The translations under genes and the position numbers were made by a program. This document shows, one piece after another, positions 50,401 to 62,922 of a stretch of 64,000 bases of DNA. The first letter of the stretch is position 1, and every line of letters begins with the position of its first letter. The notes beneath the pieces are model-generated. The model was not told the origin of the DNA and made no database searches. It saw only the letters and a program-made list of their open reading frames with translations. The DNA is taken from assembly GCA_040954595.2 (NCBI GenBank), contig CM082593.2:10106001-10170000 (forward strand), in the 5' to 3' direction. The DNA is from Balanoglossus misakiensis. Lineage: Eukaryota; Hemichordata.

Positions 50401-50662
50401 GACAAAATTTTGAGATTTTGCAAAGTCGAAAATTTGTAATTTTTTGATGATTTTCACCAATGTTTTTTTTTAAAAATCAACGAACCCATGATTTTTTTCA
50501 AAAATTGACAACATTTTGAGATTTTGCAAAGTCGAAAATTTGTCATCTTTTGATGATTTTCACCCATGATTTTTTTCAAAAATCTACGAAATTTTGAGAT
50601 TTTGCAAAGTCGAAAATTTGTCATTTTTTGATGATTTTCACCCATGATTTTTCTCAAAAATC
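47426..50662 (+). repeat. 3,237 bp tandem duplication, copy 1
   Basis: It matches 50,663-53,619 at offset 3,237. Shared rare markers are GATTTTGCCAATTCG (47,867 and 51,104), TTTTTAAAAATCCACG (48,737 and 51,974) and CATTTCTTAATG. Differences include CACCTATG near 48,090 against CACCCATG, and CTCATAAAAAGACG near 48,474 against CTCAAAAAAAGACG. Compared with the 2,634 bp spacing of the preceding copy it holds about 603 bp more (seven monomers and two short units). Confidence 0.9.
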
Positions 50663-53619
50663 GACGAAATTTTGAGATTTTGGAAAGTCGAAAATTTGTC
50701 ATTTTTTGATGATTTTCACCCATGATTTTTTTTCAAAAATTGACGAAATTTTGAGATTTTGCAAAGTCGAAAATTTGTAATTTTTTGATGATTTTCACCC
50801 ATGTTTTTTTCAAAATTGAACGAACCCATGATTTTTTTCAAAAATCGACGAAATTTTTAGATTTTGCAAAGTCGAAAATTTGTCATTTTTTGATGATTTT
50901 CACCCATGATTTTTTTCAAAAATCGACGAAATTTTGAGATTTTGCAAAGTCGAAAATTTGTCATTTTTTGATGATTTTCACCCAAGACTTTTTTTTCAAA
51001 AATTTACGAAATTTTGAGATTTTGCAAAGTCGAAAATTTGTCATTTTTTGATGATTTTCACCCATGTTTTTTTTTTCAAAAATCGACGAAATTTTGAGAT
51101 TTTGCCAATTCGAAAATTTGTAATTTTTTGATGATTTTCACCCATGTTTTTTTTCAAAAATCAACGAACCCATGATTTTTTTTCAAAAGAGGACAAAATT
51201 TTGAGATTTTGCAAAGTCGAAAATTTGTCATTTTTTGATGATTTTCACCCATGATTTTTTTCAAAAATCGACGAAATTTTGAGATTTTGCAAAGTCGAAA
51301 ATTTGTAATTTTTTGATGATTTTCACCCATGTTTTTTTTCAAAATTGAACGAACCCATGATTTTTTTCAAAAATCTACGAAATTTTGAGATTTTGCAAAG
51401 TCGAAAATTTGTCATTTTTTGATGATTTTCACCCATGATTTTTTTCAAAAATCGACGAAATTTTGAGATTTTGCAAATTCGAAAATTTGTAATTTTTTGA
51501 TGATTTTCACCCATGTTTTTTTTCAAAAATCAACGAACCCATGATTTTTTTTTCAAAAATCGACGAAATTTTGAGATTTTGCAAAGACGAAAATTTGTAA
51601 TTTTTTGATGATTTTCACCCATGACTTTTTTTCAAAAATTTACGAAATTTTGAGATTTTGCAAAGTCGAAAATTTGTCATTTTTTGATGATTTTCACCCA
51701 TGATTTTTCTCAAAAAAAGACGAAATTTTGAGATTTTGGAAAGTCGAAAATTTGTCATTTTTTGATGATTTTCACCCATGATTTTTTTCAAAAATCAACG
51801 AACCCATGATTTTTTTTCAAAAATCGACGAAATTTAGAGATTTTGCAAAGTCGAAAATTTGTCATTTCTTAATGATTTTCACCCATGTTTTTTTTTCAAA
51901 AATCGACAAAATTTTGAGATTTTGCAAAGTCGAAAATTTGTAATTTTTTGATGATTTTCACCAATGTTTTTTTTTAAAAATCCACGAACCCATGATTTTT
52001 TTCAAAAATTGACAACATTTTGAGATTTTGCAAAGTCGAAAATTTGTCATTTTTTGATGATTTTCACCCATGATTTTTTTCAAAAATCTACGAAATTTTG
52101 AGATTTTGCAAAGTCGAAAATTTGTCATTTTTTGATGATTTTCACCCATGATTTTTTTCAAAAATCGACGAAATTTTGAGATTTTGCAAATTCGAAAATT
52201 TGTAATTTTTTGATGATTTTCACCCATGTTTTTTTTCAAAAATCAACGAACCCATGATTTTTTTTCAAAAATCGACGAAATTTTGAGATTTTGCAAAGAC
52301 GAAAATTTGTAATTTTTTGATGATTTTCACCCATGACTTTTTTTCAAAAATTTACGAAATTTTGAGATTTTGCAAAGTCGAAAATTTGTCATTTTTTGAT
52401 GATTTTCACCCATGATTTTTCTCAAAAATCGACGAAATTTTGAGATTTTGGAAAGTCGAAAATTTGTCATTTTTTGATGATTTTCACCCATGATTTTTTT
52501 TCAAAAATTGACGAAATTTTGAGATTTTGCAAAGTCGAAAATTTGTAATTTTTTGATGATTTTCACCCATGTTTTTTTCAAAATTGAACGAACCCATGAT
52601 TTTTTTCAAAAATCGACGAAATTTTTAGATTTTGCAAAGTCGAAAATTTGTCATTTTTTGATGATTTTCACCCATGATTTTTTTCAAAAATCGACGAAAT
52701 TTTGAGATTTTGCAAAGTCGAAAATTTGTCATTTTTTGATGATTTTCACCCATGTTTTTTTTTCAAAAATCGACAAAATTTTGAGATTTTGCAAAGTCGA
52801 AAATTTGTAATTTTTTGATGATTTTCACCAATGTTTTTTTTAAAAATCAACGAACCCATGATTTTTTTCAAAAATTGACAACATTTTGAGATTTTGCAAA
52901 GTCGAAAATTTGTCATTTTTTGATGATTTTCACCCATGATTTTTTTCAAAAATCTACGAAATTTTGAGATTTTGCAAAGTCGAAAATTTGTCATTTTTTG
53001 ATGATTTTCACCCATGATTTTTTTCAAAAATCGACGAAATTTTGAGATTTTGCAAATTCGAAAATTTGTAATTTTTTGATGATTTTCACCCATGTTTTTT
53101 TTCAAAAATCAACGAACCCATGATTTTTTTTCAAAAATCGACGAAATTTTGAGATTTTGCAAAGACGAAAATTTGTAATTTTTTGATGATTTTCACCCAT
53201 GACTTTTTTTCAAAAATTTACGAAATTTTGAGATTTTGCAAAGTCGAAAATTTGTCATTTTTTGATGATTTTCACCCATGATTTTTCTCAAAAAAAGACG
53301 AAATTTTGAGATTTTGGAAAGTCGAAAATTTGTCATTTTTTGATGATTTTCACCCATGATTTTTTTTTCAAAAATTGACGAAATTTTGAGATTTTGCAAA
53401 GTCGAAAATTTGTAATTTTTTGATGATTTTCACCCATGTTTTTTTCAAATTTGAACGAACCCATGATTTTTTTCAAAAATCGACGAAATTTTTAGGTTTT
53501 GCAAAGTCGAAAATTTGTCATTTTTTGATGATTTTCACCCATGATTTTTTTCAAAAATCGACGAAATTTTGAGATTTTGCAAAGTCGAAAATTTGTCATT
53601 TTTTGATGATTTTCACCCA
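50663..53619 (+). repeat. 3,237 bp tandem duplication, copy 2
   Basis: Tandem partner of copy 1, losing about 280 bp at its right end where CCCATGTTTT is replaced by CCCAAGACTTTT. Late differences near 53,450-53,495 (CAAATTTGAACG in the S2 unit and TTTTTAGGTTTTGC) look like point mutations private to this copy. Confidence 0.88.
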
Positions 53620-53984
53620 AGACTTTTTTTTCAAAAATTTACGAAATTTTGAGATTTTGCAAAGTCGAAAATTTGTCATTTTTTGATGATTTTCACCCAT
53701 GTTTTTTTTTTCAAAAATCGACGAAATTTTGAGATTTTGCCAATTCGAAAATTTGTAATTTTTTGATGATTTTCACCCATGTTTTTTTTCAAAAATCAAC
53801 GAACCCATGATTTTTTTTCAAAAGAGGACAAAATTTTGAGATTTTGCAAAGTCGAAAATTTGTCATTTTTTGATGATTTTCACCCATGATTTTTTTCAAA
53901 AATCGACGAAATTTTGAGATTTTGCAAAGTCGAAAATTTGTCATTTTTTGATGATTTTCACCCATGATTTTTTTTCAAAAATCG
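53620..53984 (+). repeat. Junction segment before the third large copy
   Basis: Here a GACTTTTTTTT/TTTACG monomer, a CCAATTCG monomer, an S1 unit near 53,781 and a GAGGACAAAA monomer follow the same order as 47,740-48,000. Two extra monomers then lead into 12.4-kb-type sequence. It shows where the 47-54 kb and 12-22 kb families are joined. Confidence 0.75.
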
Positions 53985-56900
53985 ACGAAATTTTGAGATT
54001 TTGCAAAGTCGAAAATTTGTCATTTATTAATGATTTTCACCCATGATTTTTTTTCAAAAATCGACAAAATTTTGAGATTTTGCAAAGTCGAAAATTTGTA
54101 ATTTTTTGATGATTTTCACCCATGTTTTTTTTCAAAATTGAACGAACCCATGATTTTTTTCAAAAATCTACGAAATTTTGAGATTTTGCAAAGTCGAAAA
54201 TTTGTCATTTTTTGATGATTTTCACCCATGATTTTTTTCAAAAATCGACGAAATTTTGAGATTTTGCAAATTCGAAAATTTGTAATTTTTTGATGATTTT
54301 CACCCATGTTTTTTTTCAAAAATCAACGAACCCATGATTTTTTTTTCAAAAATCGACGAAATTTTGAGATTTTGCAAAGACGAAAATTTGTAATTTTTTG
54401 ATGATTTTCACCCATGACTTTTTTTCAAAAATTTACGAAATTTTGAGATTTTGCAAAGTCGAAAATTTGTCATTTTTTGATGATTTTCACCCATGATTTT
54501 TCTCAAAAAAAGACGAAATTTTGAGATTTTGGAAAGTCGAAAATTTGTCATTTTTTGATGATTTTCACCCATGATTTTTTTTCAAAAATTGACGAAATTT
54601 TGAGATTTTGCAAAGTCGAAAATTTGTAATTTTTTGATGATTTTCACCCATGTTTTTTTCAAAATTGAACGAACCCATGATTTTTTTCAAAAATCGACGA
54701 AATTTTTAGATTTTGCAAAGTCGAAAATTTGTCATTTTTTGATGATTTTCACCCATGATTTTTTTCAAAAATCGACGAAATTTTGAGATTTTGCAAAGTC
54801 GAAAATTTGTCATCTTTTGATGATTTTCACCCAAGACTTTTTTTTCAAAAATTTACGAAATTTTGAGATTTTGCAAAGTCGAAAATTTGTCATTTTTTGA
54901 TGATTTTCACCCATGTTTTTTTTTTCAAAAATCGACGAAATTTTGAGATTTTGCAAATTCGAAAATTTGTAATTTTTTGATGATTTTCACCCATGTTTTT
55001 TTTCAAAAATCAACGAACCCATGATTTTTTTTCAAAAGAGGACAAAATTTTGAGATTTTGCAAAGTCGAAAATTTGTCATTTTTTGATGATTTTCACCCA
55101 TGATTTTTTTCAAAAATCGACGAAATTTTGAGATTTTGCAAAGTCGAAAAGTTGTCATTTTTTGATGATTTTCACCCATGATTTTTTTTCAAAAATCGAC
55201 GAAATTTTGAGATTTTGCAAAGTCGAAAATTTGTCATTTATTAATGATTTTCACCCATGATTTTTTTTCAAAAATCGACAAAATTTTGAGATTTTGCAAA
55301 GTCGAAAATTTGTAATTTTTTGATGATTTTCACCCATGTTTTTTTTCAAAATTGAACGAACCCATGATTTTTTTCAAAAATCGACGAAATTTTGAGATTT
55401 TGCAAAGTCGAAAATTTGTCATTTTTTGATGATTTTCACCCATGATTTTTTTCAAAAATCGACAAAATTTTTAGATTTTGCAACGTCGAAAATTTGTCAT
55501 TTTTTGATTATTTTCACCCATGATTTTTTTCAAAAATCGACAAAATTTTTAGATTTTGCAAAGTCGAAAATTTGTCATTTGTTGATGATTTTCACCATGA
55601 TTTTTTTTTAAAAATCGACGAAATTTTGAGATTTTGCAAAGACGAAAATTTGTCATTTTTTGATGATTTTCACCCATGTTTTTTTTCAAAAATCAACGAA
55701 CCCATGATTTTTTTTCAAAAAAGGACAAAATTTTGAGATTTTGCAAAGTCGAAAATTTGTCATTTTTTGATGATTTTCACCCATGATTTTTTTTCAAAAA
55801 TTGACGAAATTTTGAGATTTTGCAAAGTCGAAAATTTGTAATTTTTTGATGATTTTCACCCATGTTTTTTTCAAAATTGAACGAACCCATGATTTTTTTC
55901 AAAAATCGACGAAATTTTTAGATTTTGCAAAGTCGAAAATTTGTCATTTTTTGATGATTTTCACCCATGATTTTTTTCAAAAATCGACGAAATTTTGAGA
56001 TTTTGCAAAGTCGAAAATTTGTCATTTTTTTATGATTTTCACCCATGATTTTTTTCAAAAATCGACAAAATTTTTAGATTTTGCAAAGTCGAAAATTTGT
56101 CATTTTTTGATTATTTTCACCCATGATTTTTTTCAAAAATCGACAAAATTTTTAGATTTTGCAAAGTCGAAAATTTGTCATTTTTTGATGATTTTCACCA
56201 TGATTTTTTTTTAAAAATCGACGAAATTTTGAGATTTTGCAAAGACGAAAATTTGTCATTTTTTGATGATTTTCACCCATGTTTTTTTTCAAAAATCAAC
56301 GAACCCATGATTTTTTTTCAAAAAAGGACAAAATTTTGAGATTTTGCAAAGTCGAAAATTTGTCATTTATTAATGATTTTCACCCATGATTTTTTTTCAA
56401 AAATCGACAAAATTTTGAGATTTTGCAAAGACAAATTTTTTTCATTTTTTGATGATTTTCACCCGTGATTTTTTTCAAAAGTCGACGAAATTTTGAGATT
56501 TTGCAAAGACAAATTTTTTTCATTTTTTGATGATTTTCACCCGTGATTTTTTTCAAAAATAGACAAAATTTTGAGATTTTGCAAAGTCGAAAATTTGTAA
56601 TTTTTTGATGATTTTCACCCATGTTTTTTTTCAAAATTGAACGAACCCATGATTTTTTTCAAAAATCGACGAAATTTTGAGATTTTGCAAAGTCGAAAAT
56701 TTGTCATTTTTTGATGATTTTCACCCATGATTTTTTTCAAAAATCGACGAAATTTTGAGATTTTGCAAAGTCGAAAATTTGTCATTTTTTGATGATTTTC
56801 ACCCATGATTTTTTTCAAAAATCGACAAAATTTCTAGATTTTGCAAAGTCGAAAATTTGTCATTTTTTGATTATTTTCACCCATGATTTTTTTCAAAAAT

Positions 56901-59900
56901 CGACAAAATTTTTAGATTTTGCAAAGTCGAAAATTTGTCATTTTTTGATGATTTTCACCATGATTTTTTTTTAAAAATCGACGAAATTTTGAGATTTTGC
57001 AAAGACGAAAATTTGTCATTTTTTGATGATTTTCACCCATGTTTTTTTTCAAAAATCAACGAACCCATGATTTTTTTTCAAAAAAGGACAAAATTTTGAG
57101 ATTTTGCAAAGTCGAAAATTTGTCATTTATTAATGATTTTCACCCATGATTTTTTTCAAAAATCGACAAAATTTTGAGATTTTGCAAAGTCGAAAATTTG
57201 TAATTTTTTGATGATTTTCACCCATGTTTTTTTCAAAATTGAACGAACCCATGATTTTTTTCAAAAATCGACGAAATTTTGAGATTTTGCAAAGTCGAAA
57301 ATTTGTCATTTTTTGATGATTTTCACCCATGATTTTTTTCAAAAATCGACGAAATTTTGAGATTTTGCAAAGTCGAAAATTTGTCATTTTTTGATGATTT
57401 TCACCCATGATTTTTTTCAAAAATCGACAAAATTTCTAGATTTTGCAAAGTCGAAAATTTGTCATTTTTTGATTATTTTCACCCATGATTTTTTTCAAAA
57501 ATCGACAAAATTTTTAGATTTTGCAAAGTCGAAAATTTGTCATTTTTTGATGATTTTCACCATGATTTTTTTTTAAAAATCGACGAAATTTTGAGATTTT
57601 GCAAAGACGAAAATTTGTCATTTTTTGATGATTTTCACCCATGTTTTTTTCAAAAATCAACGAACCCATGATTTTTTTTCAAAAAAGGACAAAATTTTGA
57701 GATTTTGCAAAGTCGAAAATTTGTCATTTATTAATGATTTTCACCCATGATTTTTTTTCAAAAATCGACAAAATTTTGAGATTTTGCAAAGTCGAAAATT
57801 TGTAATTTTTTGATGATTTTCACCCATGTTTTTTTCAAAATTGAACGAACCCATGATTTTTTTCAAAAATCGACGAAATTTTGAGATTTTGCAAGTCGAA
57901 AATTTGTCATTTTTTGATGATTTTCACCCATGATTTTTTTCAAAAATCGACAAAATTTTTAGATTTTGCAAAGTCGAAAATTTGTCATTTTTTGATTATT
58001 TTCACCCATGATTTTTTTCAAAAATCGACAAAATTTTTAGATTTTGCAAAGTCGAAAATTTGTCATTTTTTGATGATTTTCACCATGATTTTTTTTTTAA
58101 AATCGACGAAATTTTGAGATTTTGCAAAGACGAAAATTTGTCATTTTTTGATGATTTTCACCCATGTTTTTTTTCAAAAATCAACGAACCCATGATTTTT
58201 TTTCAAAAAAGGACAAAATTTTGAGATTTTGCAAAGTCGAAAATTTGTCATTTATTAATGATTTTCACCCATGATTTTTTTTCAAAAATCGACAAAATTT
58301 TGAGATTTTGCAAAGTCGAAAATTTGTAATTTTTTGATGATTTTCACCCATGTTTTTTTCAAAATTGAACGAACCCATGATTTTTTTCAAAAATCGACGA
58401 AATTTTGAGATTTTGCAAGGTCGAAAATTTGTCATTTTTTGATGATTTTCACCCATGATTTTTTTCAAAAATCGACAAAATTTTTAGATTTTGCAAAGTC
58501 GAAAATTTGTCATTTTTTGATTATTTTCACCCATGATTTTTTTCAAAAATCGACAAAATTTTTAGATTTTGCAAAGTCGAAAATTTGTCATTTTTTGATG
58601 ATTTTCACCATGATTTTTTTTTTAAAAATCGACGAAATTTTGAGATTTTGCAAAGACGAAAATTTGTCATTTTTTGATGATTTTCACCCATGATTTTTTT
58701 TCAAAAATGTACGAAATTTTGAGATTTTGCAAAGTCGAAAATTTGTCGTTTTTTGATGATTTTCACCCATGATTTTTTTCAAAAATCGACAAAATTTTGA
58801 GATTTTGCAAAGACGAAAATTTGTCATTTTTTGATGATTTTCACCCATGATTTTTTTCAAAAGTCGACGAAATTTTGAGATTTTGCAAAGACAAAATTTT
58901 TTCATTTTTTGATGATTTTCACCCGTGATTTTTTTCAAAAATAGACAAAATTTTAAGATTTTGCAAAGTCGAAAATTTGTAATTTTTTGATGATTTTCAC
59001 CCATGTTTTTTTTCAAAATTGAACGAACCCAAGATTTTTTTCAAAAATCGACGAAATTTTGAGATTTTGCAAAGTCGAAAATTTGTCATTTTTTGATGAT
59101 TTTCACCCATGATTTTTTTCAAAAATCGACGAAATTTTGAGATTTTGCAAAGTCGAAAATTTGTCATTTTTTGATGATTTTCACCCAAGACTTTTTTTCA
59201 AAAATTTACGAAATTTTGAGATTTTGCAAAGTCGAAAATTTGTCATTATTTGATGATTTTCACCCATGTTTTTTTTTTTCAAAAATCGACGAAATTTTGA
59301 GATTTTGCAAATTCGAAAATTTGTAATTTTTTGATGATTTTCACCCATGTTTTTTTTCAAAAATCAACGAACCCATGATTTTTTTTCAAAAGAGGACAAA
59401 ATTTTGAGATTTTGCAAAGTCGAAAATTTGTCATTTTTTGATGATTTTCACCCATGATTTTTTTCAAAAATCGACGAAATTTTGAGATTTTGCAAAGTCG
59501 AAAATTTGTCATTTTTTGATGATTTTCACCCTTAATTTTTTTTCAAAAATCGACGAAATTTTGAGATTTTGCAAAGTCGAAAATTTGTCATTTATTAATG
59601 ATTTTCACCCATGATTTTTTTTCAAAAATCGACAAAATTTTGAGATTTTGCAAAGTCGAAAATTTGTAATTTTTTGATGATTTTCACCCATGTTTTTTTT
59701 CAAAATTGAACGAACCCATGATTTTTTTCAAAAATCGACGAAATTTTGAGATTTTGCAAAGTCGAAAATTTGTCATTTTTTGATGATTTTCACCCATGAT
59801 TTTTTTCAAAAATCGACAAAATTTTTAGATTTTGCAAAGTCGAAAATTTGTCATTTTTTGATTATTTTCACCCATGATTTTTTTCAAAAATCGACAAAAT

Positions 59901-62900
59901 TTTTAGATTTTGCAAAGTCGAAAATTTGTCATTTTTTGATGATTTTCACCATGATTTTTTTTTAAAAATCGACGAAATTTTGTGATTTTGCAAAGACGAA
60001 AATTTGTCATTTTTTGATGATTTTCACCCATGTTTTTTTTCAAAAATCAACGAACCCATGATTTTTTTTCAAAAAAGGACAAAATTTTGAGATTTTGCAA
60101 AGTCGAAAATTTGTCATTTTTTGATGATTTTCACCCATGATTTTTCTCAAAAATCGACGAAATTTTGAGATTTTGCAAAGTCGAAAATTTGTCATTTTTT
60201 GATGATTTTCACCCATGATTTTTTTTCAAAAATCGACGAAATTTTGAGATTTTGCAAAGTCGAAAATTTGTCATTTATTAATGATTTTCACCCATGATTT
60301 TTTTTCAAAAATCGACAAAATTTTGAGATTTTGCAAAGTCGAAAATTTGTAATTTTTTGATGATTTTCACCCATGTTTTTTTTCAAAATTGAACGAACCC
60401 ATGATTTTTTTCAAAAATCGACGAAATTTTGAGATTTTGCAAAGTCGAAAATTTGTCATTTTTTGATGATTTTCACCCATGATTTTTTTCAAAAATCGAC
60501 AAAATTTTTAGATTTTGCAAAGTCGAAAATTTGTCATTTTTTGATTATTTTCACCCATGATTTTTTTCAAAAATCGACAAAATTTTTAGATTTTGCAAAG
60601 TCGAAAATTTGTCATTTTTGATGATTTTCACCATGATTTTTTTTTAAAAATCGACGAAATTTTGAGATTTTGCAAAGACGAAAATTTGTCATTTTTTGAT
60701 GATTTTCACCCATGTTTTTTTTCAAAAATCAACGAACCCATGATTTTTTTTCAAAAAAGGACAAAATTTTGAGATTTTGCAAAGTCGAAAATTTGTCATT
60801 TATTAATGATTTTCACCCATGATTTTTTTTCAAAAATGTACGAAATTTTGAGATTTTACAAAGTCGAAAATTTGTCGTTTTTTGATGATTTTCACCCATG
60901 ATTTTTTTCAAAAATCGACAAAATTTTGAGATTTTGCAAAGACGAAAATTTGTCATTTTTTGATGATTTTCACCCATGATTTTTTTCAAAAGTCGACGAA
61001 ATTTTGAGATTTTGCAAAGACAAATTTTTTTCATTTTTTGATGATTTTCACCCGTGATTTTTTTCAAAAATAGACAAAATTTTGAGATTTTGCAAAGTCG
61101 AAAATTTGTAATTTTTTGATGATTTTCACTCATGTTTTTTTTCAAAATTGAACGAACCCATGATTTTTTTCAAAAATCGACGAAATTTTGAGATTTTGCA
61201 AAGTCGAAAATTTGTCATTTTTTGATGATTTTCACCCATGATTTTTTTCAAAAATCGACGAAATTTTGAGATTTTGCAAAGTGGAAAATTTGTCATTTTT
61301 TGATGATTTTCACCCAAGACTTTTTTTCAAAAATTTACGAAATTTTGAGATTTTGCAAAGTCGAAAATTTGTCATTTTTTGATGATTTTCACCCATGTTT
61401 TTTTTTTTCAAAAATCGACGAAATTTTGAGATTTTGCAAATTCGAAAATTTGTAATTTTTTGATGATTTTCACCCATGTTTTTTTTCAAAAATCAACGAA
61501 CCCATGATTTTTTTTCAAAAGAGGACAAAATTTTGAGATTTTGCAAAGTCGAAAATTTGTCATTTTTTGATGATTTTGACCCATGATTTTTTTCAAAAAT
61601 CGACGAAATTTTGAGATTTTGCAAAGTCGAAAATTTGTCATTTTTTGATGATTTTCACCCATGATTTTTTTTCAAAAATCGACGAAATTTTGAGATTTTG
61701 CAAAGTCGAAAATTTGTCATTTATTAATGATTTTCACCCATGATTTTTTTTCAAAAATCGACAAAATTTTGAGATTTTGCAAAGTCGAAAATTTGTAATT
61801 TTTTGATGATTTTCACCCATGTTTTTTTTCAAAATTGAACGAACCCATGATTTTTTTCAAAAATCGACGAAATTTTGAGATTTTGCAAAGTCGAAAATTT
61901 GTCATTTTTTGATGATTTTCACCCATGATTTTTTTCAAAAATCGACAAAATTTTTAGATTTTGCAAAGTCGAAAATTTGTCATTTTTTGATTATTTTCAC
62001 CCATGATTTTTTTCACAAATCGACAAAATATTTAGATTTTGCAAAGTCGAAAATTTGTCATTTTTTGATGATTTTCACCATGATTTTTTTTTAAAAATCG
62101 ACGAAATTTTGAGATTTTGCAAAGACGAAAATTTGTCATTTTTTAATGATTTTCACCCATGTTTTTTTTTCAAAAATAAACGAACCCATGATTTTTTTTC
62201 AAAAAAGGACAAAATTTTGAGATTTTGCAAAGTCGAAAATTTGTCATTTTTTGATGATTTTCACCCATGATTTTTCTCAAAAATCGACGAAATTTTGAGA
62301 TTTTGCAAAGTCGAAAATTTGTCATTTATTGATGATTTTCACCCATGATTTTTTTTCAAAAATCGACGAAATTTTGAGATTTTGCAAAGTCGAAAATTTG
62401 TCATTTATTAATGATTTTCACCCATGATTTTTTTTCAAAAATCGACAAAATTTTGAGATTTTGCAAAGTCGAAAATTTGTAATTTTTTGATGATTTTCAC
62501 CCATGGTTTTTTTCAAAATTGAACGAACCCATGATTTTTTTCAAAAATCGACGAAATTTTGAGATTTTGCAAAGTCGAAAATTTGTCATTTTTTGATGAT
62601 TTTCACCCATGATTTTTTTCAAAAATCGAAAAAATTTTTAGATTTTGCAAAGTCGAAAATTTGTCATTTTTTGATTATTTTCACCCATGATTTTTTTCAA
62701 AAATCGACAAAATTTTTAGATTTTGCAAAGTCGAAAATTTGTCATTTTTTGATGATTTTCACCATGATTTTTTTTTTAAAAATCGACGAAATTTTGAGAT
62801 TTTGCAAAGACGAAAATTTGTCATTTTTTGATGATTTTCACCCATGATTTTTTTTCAAAAATGTACGAAATTTTGAGATTTTGCAAAGACAAATTTTTTT

Positions 62901-62922
62901 CATTTTTTGATGATTTTCACCC
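53985..62922 (+). repeat. Third copy of the 12.4-22.3 kb block
   Basis: It matches 12,365-22,254 with offsets 41,620 (to about 55.4 kb), near 41,165 (56.0-58.9 kb) and 40,666-40,668 (59.0-62.9 kb). It carries two more monomers near 55.45 kb than the 13.8 kb position and lacks the 500 bp duplication of 17.7-18.5 kb. It shares the GCAAGTCG monomer (near 57,893), the CACCCTTAATTTT marker (59,530 against 18,863), GTGGAAAATTTG (61,283) and ACTCATG (61,129). A GACAAATTTTTTTC monomer pair near 56,430 and 56,508 is tandemly repeated here only. Confidence 0.9.
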
